A stretch of 64,000 nt of DNA from Candidatus Nanosynbacter sp. TM7-076. Lineage in GTDB: Bacteria > Patescibacteriota > Saccharimonadia > Saccharimonadales > Saccharimonadaceae. The stretch's first letter is position 1. The number at the start of each line of letters is the position of its first letter. Below the pieces are notes generated by a model, which saw only the letters and a program-made list of their open reading frames with translations, was not told the DNA's origin and ran no database searches. The position numbers were made by a program, and so were the translations under genes. The DNA lies in NCBI RefSeq assembly GCF_022828325.1, contig NZ_JAJQJS010000001.1:1-64000 (forward strand), read 5' to 3'. Below, piece after piece: positions 32,998-41,802 of this stretch.

Positions 32998-33924
32998 ATG
33001 GACGACAACAACAATAAACCACAGCCTCAAGTGCCGCCCCAGCCACAATTCCAGCAGGCTCCACAACAACCTCAGGCTCAGCAGCCTCAGCCACAACAAC
33101 AATTCCCACAACAACCAGTCATGGGAACTCCATACCAAATGCCGCCAAAAAAGAAAATGAGTAAAGGTGCCAAGTGGGGAATCATCGGCGGAATAATTGG
33201 ACTAGTTGTAATTATCCTTGGTGTAGTCCTAGCTGTCTTGTTGCTAAGTGGTCCAAGTAAGGCAGATTATAAAGCTGCTGTAGACAAAGTGAACGATACA
33301 ATCGAGATATACAATAAGGCAGCCTCGTCGCTTTCGTACATCTCCACTTCAGAAACTGAGACTTCATTGAAATCCAATCGTGATAAGCTCACTAAAACAA
33401 AGAGCGAAATTAATGACAGATTGACAGAGATAGGTAAGATGAAGGCCGTCACTGGTGACAAAGAGGTTCGCGAAAAGTATGAGGCTCTAAAGAGCAAACT
33501 AGAAAAGTTCAATACAGCCGTAGATGCTTTTGGAGAAGTATACGAGAAGATTATGCCGGTGATAATTGAATTTTCTGACGGCAGAAATAGCTCTAACTTT
33601 TCTAGCGTAGAAAGCACAATTAGGAAGGCTCGACAGAATCTTAAGAATGTTGACGCTAAGAACGAAACTAATAAAAAGTTTATTAGAGATTTCACTACCA
33701 AGCTAGAAAAAGTCGAAGAGATGCTACCGAAGGTTGTAGAAATGAAGAGTGATTATAAAAAGTATGACTCCAATTACATGAGTGAATTTTATGACAGTCT
33801 TACTGCGATTCAGAAGCCTATTAATGAATGGACATCAGGAATACAGAAGTTGGCAGAAGAGGGTGAAATTCGCGATGAATTAAATAACCTAGGAACTATA
33901 CTGGTAAACAAGGTAAATAAATAG
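32998..33924 (+). CDS. Modular membrane protein 2: same stalk, different outer domain
   Basis: 308 aa from ATG 32998 (CAGGAG upstream). Pro/Gln-rich N-terminus, membrane helix at about 61-82, and an outer domain of about 215 residues rich in Lys, Ser and Glu with long predicted helices and no Cys. The first 90 residues match the upstream paralogue almost exactly; the rest shows no clear similarity. Separate promoter and terminator for each copy. Likely a cell-surface module pair; role unknown. Confidence 0.8.
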   Translation: MDDNNNKPQPQVPPQPQFQQAPQQPQAQQPQPQQQFPQQPVMGTPYQMPPKKKMSKGAKWGIIGGIIGLVVIILGVVLAVLLLSGPSKADYKAAVDKVNDTIEIYNKAASSLSYISTSETETSLKSNRDKLTKTKSEINDRLTEIGKMKAVTGDKEVREKYEALKSKLEKFNTAVDAFGEVYEKIMPVIIEFSDGRNSSNFSSVESTIRKARQNLKNVDAKNETNKKFIRDFTTKLEKVEEMLPKVVEMKSDYKKYDSNYMSEFYDSLTAIQKPINEWTSGIQKLAEEGEIRDELNNLGTILVNKVNK

Positions 33925-33940
33925 TTTTACTAAATATCAG

Positions 33941-33970
33941 AAGCGCCTCGTTTCTTACGGGGCGTTTTTT
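33941..33970 (+). terminator. Terminator after modular protein 2
   Basis: 10-bp stem AAGCGCCTCG (33941-33950) / CGGGGCGTTT (33958-33967) with two wobble pairs, followed by TTT. Confidence 0.85.
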
Positions 33971-33972
33971 GA

Positions 33973-33978
33973 TAGAAT
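33973..33978 (+). promoter_or_regulatory. -10 element of the UDG gene
   Basis: TAGAAT 6 nt before ATG 33985. Confidence 0.5.
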
Positions 33979-33984
33979 AAATAT

Positions 33985-34563
33985 ATGGACAAGCAAGCTA
34001 AATTGGACGCGTTGGCGGAAGAAATTGTAAAAGAGAGGATTTGTTCGGATTTGGCGGATCAGGCGACGCAGTTAGTTATGGGCGATGGAAATCCTGATGC
34101 TGATATCGTTTTTATTGGCGAAGCGCCAGGGAAGAATGAAGATTTGCAGGGCAAGCCGTTTGTCGGTGCTGCGGGAAAATTCCTTGATGAAATGCTAAAG
34201 TCTGCCAATTTACAACGGTCAGATGTATATATTACCAACATTGTTAAATATCGACCACCGAACAATCGTGACCCATTGCCAGAGGAAAAGCGACAATTTT
34301 GGCCATATTTACTCAGGCAATTAGAAATCATTCAGCCAAAGGCCATTTTGACCTTAGGGCGGCACAGTGGCGGCGGATTTATTCCGGGATTGCAGATCAG
34401 TAAAGAACACGGTCGTCCACGTAAAGTGCGTCTGCACGAGCTCGAATTCGTAGTGATTCCGTTATATCATCCGGCGGCTGCGCTTTATAACGGCGGCATG
34501 CGTCAGACTTTAATTGACGATTTTATTCAGGCTGTAGAATTTGTGAAAAATAGCGGCGCTTAA
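33985..34563 (+). CDS. Family 4-type uracil-DNA glycosylase without iron-sulfur ligands
   Basis: 192-aa base-excision glycosylase removing uracil from DNA. Motifs typical of family 4: IGEAPGKNEDLQGKPFVGAAG (split at residue 50), VYITNIVKYRPPNNR, and LYHPAAALYN with the His motif. Family 4 enzymes carry a 4Fe-4S cluster on four Cys; here only Cys20 exists: VKCRPP is VKYRPP and the Cys before PYL is Phe. The protein probably folds without a cluster. Leaderless ATG 33985. Confidence 0.9.
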   Translation: MDKQAKLDALAEEIVKERICSDLADQATQLVMGDGNPDADIVFIGEAPGKNEDLQGKPFVGAAGKFLDEMLKSANLQRSDVYITNIVKYRPPNNRDPLPEEKRQFWPYLLRQLEIIQPKAILTLGRHSGGGFIPGLQISKEHGRPRKVRLHELEFVVIPLYHPAAALYNGGMRQTLIDDFIQAVEFVKNSGA

Positions 34564-34647
34564 TCAGGTGATTACTTGCAAAAGTTTATCAGACGTAGTA
34601 TAGTGGATAGTCGATATCTATTATATCTAAGTCAAGAAAGGATTTGT

Positions 34648-35082
34648 ATGAGATTATCGGGAGCTGTTGAACAGGCGTGCTGTATTATGGCAATTCTGGC
34701 GGATCCGAAAAGGACGACGCCGGTAACTAATGATGCGCTGGCGGAAAAGATGCTGGTTTCGCCGACGTACTTGAAGAAAATTAGTCGGAAATTGGTAATA
34801 GCAAAGCTGATCACTTCAACGCAGGGAACTGGCGGCGGATTTATTTTAGCGAGAAAAATGAACGAAGTTACGTTGCATGATGTTGTCCTTGCAATTGAAG
34901 GAGAATCGCCATTTTTCCAACCTCAGGGAATTGTTGAGAGAGTTTTTCAATCACGTCCTCGCCAGGTGGAAATTGGCATGAATATGATAGAAAAGGTTTT
35001 TTCTGAAGCGCAGGAAAAGTGGAGTGAATATTTGAAAACTGTGACGTTGGAAGATGTCGCAAAGGAGGTCGCACATGATTAA
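34648..35082 (+). CDS. Rrf2 family transcription regulator
   Basis: 144-aa winged-helix regulator. MRLSGAVEQACCIMAIL, LVSPTYLKKISRKL (recognition helix, about 36-49) and the wing TQGTGGGFILAR are typical Rrf2. The three-Cys iron-sulfur loop is missing; Cys11 and Cys12 lie in helix 1 instead. Start ATG 34648 chosen for AAGGATTT upstream and family alignment; an in-frame ATG at 34576 adds an unlike N-terminus. It overlaps the next gene (ATGATTAA) and likely controls it; a dyad-like GATAG-CTATT stretch at 34607-34624 could be an operator. Confidence 0.85.
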   Translation: MRLSGAVEQACCIMAILADPKRTTPVTNDALAEKMLVSPTYLKKISRKLVIAKLITSTQGTGGGFILARKMNEVTLHDVVLAIEGESPFFQPQGIVERVFQSRPRQVEIGMNMIEKVFSEAQEKWSEYLKTVTLEDVAKEVAHD

Positions 35083-37159
35083 AAATAAGATGTTACAAGC
35101 CGAGTGGAAGCATTTGTTTAATAATAAAATATTGCTGATATCCATGGCTGTGATTTCGTTTATCCCGATTTTGTATAGTGGATTTTTCCTAGGCTCAATT
35201 TGGGATCCGTACGGGCAGACAAAAAACTTGCCGGTGGCGTTTGTGAACGAAGATAAGGGCGCCAGCTTAAACGGTAAAGTGCTGAATGTCGGCGAATCTG
35301 TAGAGAAAAAACTGAAGGATAATCACGATTTGGGCTGGGAGTTTGTCAGCAAACAACAAGCAGACGAAGGCGTGAATAGCGGGCATTTTTATGCAGTGGT
35401 AACTATTCCGTCCGACTTTTCACAGAAAGCGGCGTCAATTACCAAATCTGAACCTCAGCAGGCGGTTATTAATTTTACGACCACGCCAGCAAAAAACTAT
35501 ATCGGTTCGCTAGTCAGCAATCAAGCTGCCGCCAAGGTCAAATCTTCGGTGTCTGAGCAAATCACTCAGGCGTACGCTAAGGGAATTTTGGAGAATTTGG
35601 ATAAGCTTGGAATAGGGCTGGATGCGGCAGCTAACGGCGCGTCAACTTTGCACGACGGATTAGGGCGATTGCAATCTGGCACACAAGCATACGTTGGCGG
35701 CGTTAAGCAATTAGCGGTAAATCAGCAATCCTTGACTGGCGGACTGGCACAACTCAGCGACGGTTCTCGTAAACTACAGGCGGGATTGGGGCAATTGTCG
35801 AACAATTTGCCGACCGAATCGCAATTGTCACAATTATCTGACGGCATGAAACAATTGCAATCGGGCATAAATCAGTTAAATGCCAGCGTGAGTAATCCAT
35901 CGCCAGTGCTCGTGGCTCAACAAAACAAGGTAGAAACGACCGCGCAAACTTTGGTGCAAACAATGCGAGCTTCGGAGTCCGACTTGTTGACGGCGGGTGG
36001 CACTTTGCAGGCTTTGAGCACGCAAGCAGCCGCTTCTGGTAGCGATTCTACGACGATAAGTTCGTCGCAAATTAGCAATATTTCTCAAGCATTCACAAAA
36101 ACTAAGGCAATTATCGCGCAGACGGGGACGCTACGTGAAGACCTTCAAACGCTAATTCAACAATTATCAGCGCAACAAACGCAACTTCAGGTTGGAGTTT
36201 CTGCATTGAATAACGGCGTGAATCAATTGACACCAAACGCGATCACCGCATTTAACGGCTACAACAGCGTGCGATTTGCGAATAATCAATTATTGGCGGG
36301 CTCGGCAAGCTTAACAAACGGCTTAAGCGAAGCAAAATCGGGCAGTCAAAAATTGGCGAATGGCGCGAGTTTATTAGAGAGTCGCTCGGGCGCGTTAATT
36401 GATGGAACTTCACAACTAACAAGCGGCGCAGATACGCTGGCGAATAAATTGGCGGACGCTTCTAATCGTATAAAAATTCAACCAACTGGCACTACGACTC
36501 AGCAGCAAATTGCAAATCCAGTGAAGTCGGAAATGACCGAAAAGGGTAATGTTCCGAATTATGGCTACGCTTTGTCGCCGTATGTTTTGTCGCTAAGTTT
36601 GTTCGTTGGAGCACTCGTTCTGAATGTTATTTATCCGATTCGCAAAACTTTTTCTGAGCAGGAAAGTGCGATTCGTTGGTGGCTATCCAAAGCTTCGGTG
36701 GCTGGCGTGGCGGCCTTTATGCAAGCAACGATTTTGATGTTGGTGATGGTGTTTTTCTTAGGGCTAACTCCAGAACATCCAGCGCATTTTATCGGGGCAA
36801 TTTATCTGACGTCGTTTGCGTATATGTCGATTGTGTCGCTTTTGGTGATTGTTTTGGACAATCCAGGACGATTCCTAGCGATGGTTCTTTTGGTGCTTCA
36901 ATTGGGTTCCAGCGAGGGAACATTCCCAATCCAAACTGCCAACGGATTTTTCCAAGCAATTAATCCGCTAGTGCCGATGACTTACTCAATTCGTGCATTG
37001 CGCCAGGCTATTTCGGGCGGGCTAGATAACGCATTTTACGGCGGCAGTATGTGGGTTTTGGCTGGATTCTTGTTGGTGGCTAATTTATTAACAATCGGCT
37101 TCTTCGCTTATCGTGGCAAGCGTAAATTCGCACACACGTCGGTGGATGGCGACGATTAA
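35075..37159 (+). CDS. YhgE/Pip-type membrane protein
   Basis: 694 aa. N-terminal membrane helix (ILLISMAVISFIPILYSGFFLG, about 20-41), a large extracytoplasmic region (about 60-480) with repeated short units such as LxxGxxxLxxG and coiled-coil character, then about five to six membrane helices at the C-terminus in an ABC-2-type arrangement. This is the layout of YhgE/Pip proteins, linked to phage infection and export of surface proteins; exact transport role unknown. Start ATG 35075 with AAAGGAGG, coupled to the Rrf2 gene. Confidence 0.88.
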   Translation: MIKNKMLQAEWKHLFNNKILLISMAVISFIPILYSGFFLGSIWDPYGQTKNLPVAFVNEDKGASLNGKVLNVGESVEKKLKDNHDLGWEFVSKQQADEGVNSGHFYAVVTIPSDFSQKAASITKSEPQQAVINFTTTPAKNYIGSLVSNQAAAKVKSSVSEQITQAYAKGILENLDKLGIGLDAAANGASTLHDGLGRLQSGTQAYVGGVKQLAVNQQSLTGGLAQLSDGSRKLQAGLGQLSNNLPTESQLSQLSDGMKQLQSGINQLNASVSNPSPVLVAQQNKVETTAQTLVQTMRASESDLLTAGGTLQALSTQAAASGSDSTTISSSQISNISQAFTKTKAIIAQTGTLREDLQTLIQQLSAQQTQLQVGVSALNNGVNQLTPNAITAFNGYNSVRFANNQLLAGSASLTNGLSEAKSGSQKLANGASLLESRSGALIDGTSQLTSGADTLANKLADASNRIKIQPTGTTTQQQIANPVKSEMTEKGNVPNYGYALSPYVLSLSLFVGALVLNVIYPIRKTFSEQESAIRWWLSKASVAGVAAFMQATILMLVMVFFLGLTPEHPAHFIGAIYLTSFAYMSIVSLLVIVLDNPGRFLAMVLLVLQLGSSEGTFPIQTANGFFQAINPLVPMTYSIRALRQAISGGLDNAFYGGSMWVLAGFLLVANLLTIGFFAYRGKRKFAHTSVDGDD

Positions 37160-37186
37160 TTGACCTCTGTTATAAAATATTGTTCT

Positions 37187-37215
37187 TTGACAAAAAATGA
37201 GCGGTTTGCTAATAT
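37187..37215 (+). promoter_or_regulatory. Promoter of rnj
   Basis: TTGACA (37187-37192), 17-bp spacer, TAATAT (37210-37215); leader of about 80 nt containing the inverted repeat TAGAGG / CCTCTA (about 37228-37256). Confidence 0.65.
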
Positions 37216-37301
37216 AAGAGTACTAACTAGAGGGATTTACGTCAGTTTACCTCTATACCTGGTTTTTGAATTATATTGTAATAAAAAAGGAGTATAACAA
37301 T

Positions 37302-39461
37302 ATGGGTCAGCGGCGACTAGCAACACCGCAAAAAGACGACGCCAATAAGCGTCCGCAGTCAAAGAAAAGCAACAATGCAGTTTTGAATAGCACAACTACT
37401 CGTAAGGGTGAGGTTTTCCGAGCTCAGCGACGAACAAGCGAGAACGTTAACCTCAGGGCTTCGCAGCACTTGATTGATATTCCGGTAAACAAGTCAGTTT
37501 ACAACGGATACGGCGGTGAGCAATTTAGCGCCAAAATGCAACCAAAACCCGTTCGCGGTGGTCAGCCGAAACTTCGGATTATTCCGATTGGTGGTGTGGG
37601 CGAAATGGGAATTGGTAAGAATATGAACGCCATCGAATATGATGATGAGATTATCATCGTAGATATGGGCTTTTTGTTCCCAGGCAGTGATTATCCAGGC
37701 ATCAATTACATCACGCCAGATATTACTTGGCTGGAAGAGAATAAGCATAAGATTAAGGCGCACGTATTTACGCACGGGCACCTTGATCACATCGGTTCGT
37801 TCCGTCACTTCATTCATCGTATTCCAGCGCCAGTTTATGGCTCTAAGTTTACGATTGGCATGCTTGATCGAACGATGGACGATTCAGAAGTGGATTTTAA
37901 GCCGGATTATCGAGTGATGGATCCGCTGAGTCATGAAATTGTTCAAGTTTCTAAGCATTTCTCGGTCGAGTTAGTGCGAGTTAACCACTCAATTCCTGAT
38001 TCTACGGCGGTGATTATTCGAACCCCAATGGGTGTGATTGTCGATTCTGGTGACTGGCGATTTGAAGAAAGTCCAGTTGACGGTCAGAAGTTTGACCTTG
38101 AGCGACTTACGGAAGTGGCTTCAAAAGAAGGCATTTTGATGTTTATGAATGAATCGACCAACTGTGAGTCGGCCGGTACGCACACACATACGGAGTTTGA
38201 TATTCAGTATTCCATCGGTCAGGTGATGGACAAGTTTAGTAATAGTAGAGTAATTTTGAGCTGTTTCTCGTCGCAGGTGCATCGCTTGCAATTAATCTTG
38301 GAAGAAGCGCATAAGCACGGACGTAAGGTGGCGTTTGCTGGATTCTCGATGATTCAGAACCTAGAGGTGGCGTTGCGTTCGGGGACGATTAAGATTCCTA
38401 AAGACACCATCATGAAGATGGAAGATATTGTTAAATTACCAGATAATCAAATTGCCGTAGTTTGTACTGGCTCGCAAGGTGAATTTAACGCCGTCTTAAA
38501 TCGCATGGCGACGGGCGCTCATAAATATATGAAAATTAAGGGTTCGGATGTTGTGGTGTTTAGCTCAAATCCAATTCCCGGCAATGAAAAAAGCGTGGTG
38601 CGAACGGTTGACGGTCTGATGCGTGAGGGTTCTGATGTTATTCAGAACGGAAAGACTCACTTGACGGGAATCGGTCCGTTGCACTTGTCAGGTCACGGCT
38701 ATTATGACGATCACGTTAAATTGATCAACGCGCTTAACCCAACTTATTACATGCCAATTCACGGCGAATTCCATATGTTGGTGCATAATGCTCGGTTGGC
38801 GGAAAAGGAATGTGGAATTCCTCGTAAGAATATTTTTGTGTGTGATGCTGGAGATATTATTGAAATTGATATTGAAAGGCAAGCAAAGAAAGCTGGGCGA
38901 ATTCATGTTGGTGGCGTTATGTATGATGATACTGGTGCGATTGTTTCTGAGGTTGTACTGAAAGATCGCATTCACATGTCGCAAGAGGGAATGTTTGTTG
39001 TGGTGCTGACGGTGCAGCGTGGTACGGGCCGATTATTGACCAGCCCAGACATTATTTCTCGTGGATTTATTTACTTGCGCGACTCTGAAGAATTGATGAA
39101 TATGATTCGCCAATACTTGAAGCAAAAAGCGGCACGTAGTTTTTCTGGCAAATATGATTTGGATGTGATCAAAAAAGAAATTAAAGATGAGATTACGCAC
39201 ATATTATATGATCAGACTCGCCGAACACCAATTGTTATTCCGGTGATAAACGAAGTTGGTGGCTTGAAGTCTGTAAAGTCGGAAGCTACGTCAGCTCATT
39301 CTGTTTCAAAATCGCCAGCGCGCGGTAAGAGACCCGCCTCGGGTGAGTCAAAAATGACCCTTCCAACTGCGCCGCGTCGTCGTTTTCCTCAACGCCAAGT
39401 ACCAGATACGGAAGCAAACGACACAAAAGCCAGAGAGCGACAGAACGTACGCCCGTACTAG
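37302..39461 (+). CDS. rnj: Ribonuclease J
   Basis: 719-aa endo/5'-exoribonuclease of the metallo-beta-lactamase/beta-CASP family. Metal motif FTHGHLDHIGS (about 162-172) and beta-CASP region are complete; the C-terminal domain is present. Unlike the usual 555-aa enzyme it has an Arg/Lys/Asn-rich disordered N-terminal extension (about 1-85) and a basic C-terminal tail (about 660-719). Start ATG 37302 with AAAAAGGAG; an earlier in-frame ATG lacks a ribosome site. Likely central to mRNA turnover with PNPase. Confidence 0.95.
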   Translation: MGQRRLATPQKDDANKRPQSKKSNNAVLNSTTTRKGEVFRAQRRTSENVNLRASQHLIDIPVNKSVYNGYGGEQFSAKMQPKPVRGGQPKLRIIPIGGVGEMGIGKNMNAIEYDDEIIIVDMGFLFPGSDYPGINYITPDITWLEENKHKIKAHVFTHGHLDHIGSFRHFIHRIPAPVYGSKFTIGMLDRTMDDSEVDFKPDYRVMDPLSHEIVQVSKHFSVELVRVNHSIPDSTAVIIRTPMGVIVDSGDWRFEESPVDGQKFDLERLTEVASKEGILMFMNESTNCESAGTHTHTEFDIQYSIGQVMDKFSNSRVILSCFSSQVHRLQLILEEAHKHGRKVAFAGFSMIQNLEVALRSGTIKIPKDTIMKMEDIVKLPDNQIAVVCTGSQGEFNAVLNRMATGAHKYMKIKGSDVVVFSSNPIPGNEKSVVRTVDGLMREGSDVIQNGKTHLTGIGPLHLSGHGYYDDHVKLINALNPTYYMPIHGEFHMLVHNARLAEKECGIPRKNIFVCDAGDIIEIDIERQAKKAGRIHVGGVMYDDTGAIVSEVVLKDRIHMSQEGMFVVVLTVQRGTGRLLTSPDIISRGFIYLRDSEELMNMIRQYLKQKAARSFSGKYDLDVIKKEIKDEITHILYDQTRRTPIVIPVINEVGGLKSVKSEATSAHSVSKSPARGKRPASGESKMTLPTAPRRRFPQRQVPDTEANDTKARERQNVRPY

Positions 39462-39514
39462 AGTTTTGGATTGATTTTACTGGTAAATTGTGCTATAATA
39501 GAAGCGTGTTAAAT

Positions 39515-39547
39515 TGATTTTTACATCTGTTAATAAGTGTAAAATCA
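39515..39547 (+). other. Hairpin just upstream of the ftsK -10 element
   Basis: TGATTTTTACA (39515-39525) can pair with TGTAAAATCA (39538-39547), one base bulged, loop 12 nt. It lies between a possible outer promoter (TATAAT at 39494-39499) and the leaderless ftsK promoter; could be an operator or weak terminator. Confidence 0.45.
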
Positions 39548-39550
39548 GTG

Positions 39551-39556
39551 TATAAT
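39551..39556 (+). promoter_or_regulatory. -10 element of ftsK
   Basis: TATAAT 10 nt before ATG 39567. Confidence 0.65.
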
Positions 39557-39566
39557 AAAAACGATT

Positions 39567-41780
39567 ATGGCAAAAAAACGAAAGAGCACGAAAAAATCCG
39601 CACCAGCCAAGCCGCAGCATAGTTTGCCGGTGGGTTTTTGGTCGCAAGTTGGCGCGGTGATGCTTATTCTTTTGTCGCTACTGCTTGTCGTGTCGTGGTT
39701 TGGTGTCGGTGGTCCGGTTTTACAATGGATTGATATGGCGACTGTAAAAACGATTGGTTATACGGCGTACGCCTTGCCGATATTGCTGATTTATTTGGCG
39801 GTTGAGACTTTCCGAGCAGAAGAGAATCAATTGCCTGCAGTAGTGAAATTTGCGGCAATTCTGGAAATTGTGTGGTTTTCTGGATTGTTTGGGTTAATGA
39901 AGACGGCTTCGCATCCGAATTCTGGTGGATTTGTGGGCGATATATTGAATACAGCTACCCTGAAAATGGTAGATTCGGCAATTGCGGTGATTATTTATCT
40001 GGTTTTGGCGTTTATAACAGTTCTATTTATTACTCAAACGTCACCGTTTACGGTTTTCAGTAAACTCTGGGAGATGATTAAGAGTAATACCAAGGAGGAC
40101 GATGATAATCGTTCTGTTATGAAGAAGGCGTCAATTGCTCAGTCAGCAGAAGAAGAGAAAAAGACCGACTTGGGAGAAATTAAACTAAACGCTGGTGTGC
40201 CAATAATTGATACAGCCAAAGAGAAAAAGAGCTTATTAAAGAAAGTAGAGAAGCCAGAGAAGGTCAATGAAGAGCAGGCTTTGGTGGCAACTCGTGATCC
40301 AAATTGGGAGGCGCCAAGCTTGGATCTATTAGAGAAGAACGAAAGCGGTGCTGATGCTGGAGATACACGTCAGAACGCCCAAATAATTCACGATACGCTG
40401 GCTGAATTTAATATTGAGGCGGCGATGGGCGACATTAATGTTGGTCCAAAAGTTACGCAATACACCCTAAGACCACCAAGTGGGGTTAAATTGACGCGAA
40501 TTACGGCGCTGGAAACTAACATTGCGCTTAATTTGGCAGCACAAAGTTTAAGGATTGAGGCGCCAATTCCTGGTCAGCGAGCAGTTGGTATTGAAGTGCC
40601 TAACCGTAAGGCTGCTGAAGTTCGCCTACGAAGTACGTTGTCGTCGAAACAGTGGGCTGCTGCTCGTGATCCTTTGAGTTTTGGAATTGGTAAAGATATA
40701 TCTGGTCAAGTTGTTGTGGGCGAGCTGGGGAAGATGCCGCATTTGTTGATTGCTGGACAAACGGGTTCTGGTAAGTCTGTGATGATTAATACTTTGCTGT
40801 GTAGCTTGCTGTATCGCAATAGTCCGAGTGATATGAAGTTGATTTTGGTTGACCCGAAGCAAGTTGAAATGGCACCGTATGCTGATATTCCGCACCTTCT
40901 TACGCCGGTGATTAACGAGCCGGAAAAGACCATTTCAGCTTTGAAGTGGGCGGTGAATGAGATGGAGCGACGCTATAAGTTGTTGGCGGGCGAGAAAATC
41001 CGTAATATTAAGGAATACAACAAGAGGCTGCAGTCGCGCGCTAAGAAGATTGCGATTGCTGATGAAAATGGTAATGTTCAGGAGCATGAAGACGGATCAA
41101 TGCCATATATCGTGATTGTGGTGGACGAGATGTCTGATCTTATGATGATGGCTAAAAAGGATGTTGAGACGTTAATTGTTCGCTTGGCACAGAAGTCTCG
41201 AGCGGTTGGTATTCACTTGGTATTGGCAACGCAGCGTCCTAGCGTGAACGTGATTACTGGTTTGATTAAGGCGAACGTTCCAGCGCGAATTGCCTTTACG
41301 GTGGCTAGTCAAGTTGATAGTATTACGATCTTAGACCAATCTGGCGCTGAGAAATTATTGGGTCAAGGAGATATGCTATTTTACGTAACGAGTATGAGCA
41401 AGCCAAGGCGTATTCAGGGTGCCTGGGTGACAGATGATGAGGTGAATAAAATTGCCGATCATTTGCGTATGCAGATGGCTCCGCAATACAACGATGAAGT
41501 GGTGGCTCAGCCGGTTCAATTGGATGGCAAGGGTGGTGTCGTGATGGACTTGTCGGAAGGTGGTGACGATAAGTTTAAGGACGCGGTTCGTGTGGTGGTT
41601 GAGCGTCGCAAAGCCTCAACGAGTATGCTGCAAACGCGCCTGGGAATTGGTTATCAGCGAGCAGCGCGAATTATTGAAGAGATGGAAGAGCGGGGAATTA
41701 TTGGTCCGCAGAACGGATCTAAGCCACGTGATGTTTTGATTTCTAGTCTAGAAGAGCTTGATGAGTTGCTGGCGGAATAG
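39567..41780 (+). CDS. ftsK: DNA translocase FtsK
   Basis: 737-aa septal DNA pump for chromosome segregation. Basic N-terminus, four membrane helices (about 25-165), short linker (165-250), then the motor with Walker A LIAGQTGSGKSVMI (about 393-406), Walker B region YIVIVVDEMSDLMM, and a C-terminal gamma winged helix (VVVERRKASTSMLQTRLGIGYQRAA, split at residue 680) that reads orientation sequences and activates Xer. A Xer recombinase is encoded at 60434-61357. Leaderless start. Confidence 0.96.
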   Translation: MAKKRKSTKKSAPAKPQHSLPVGFWSQVGAVMLILLSLLLVVSWFGVGGPVLQWIDMATVKTIGYTAYALPILLIYLAVETFRAEENQLPAVVKFAAILEIVWFSGLFGLMKTASHPNSGGFVGDILNTATLKMVDSAIAVIIYLVLAFITVLFITQTSPFTVFSKLWEMIKSNTKEDDDNRSVMKKASIAQSAEEEKKTDLGEIKLNAGVPIIDTAKEKKSLLKKVEKPEKVNEEQALVATRDPNWEAPSLDLLEKNESGADAGDTRQNAQIIHDTLAEFNIEAAMGDINVGPKVTQYTLRPPSGVKLTRITALETNIALNLAAQSLRIEAPIPGQRAVGIEVPNRKAAEVRLRSTLSSKQWAAARDPLSFGIGKDISGQVVVGELGKMPHLLIAGQTGSGKSVMINTLLCSLLYRNSPSDMKLILVDPKQVEMAPYADIPHLLTPVINEPEKTISALKWAVNEMERRYKLLAGEKIRNIKEYNKRLQSRAKKIAIADENGNVQEHEDGSMPYIVIVVDEMSDLMMMAKKDVETLIVRLAQKSRAVGIHLVLATQRPSVNVITGLIKANVPARIAFTVASQVDSITILDQSGAEKLLGQGDMLFYVTSMSKPRRIQGAWVTDDEVNKIADHLRMQMAPQYNDEVVAQPVQLDGKGGVVMDLSEGGDDKFKDAVRVVVERRKASTSMLQTRLGIGYQRAARIIEEMEERGIIGPQNGSKPRDVLISSLEELDELLAE

Positions 41781-41802
41781 TATAAAAGATTGACCAAACA
41801 TT

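Noticed and set aside
32037..33270. CRISPR or microsatellite array in the Pro/Gln-rich coding repeats
   Set aside because: The repeats are in-frame CAA/CCA codons within two genes, without regular spacers.
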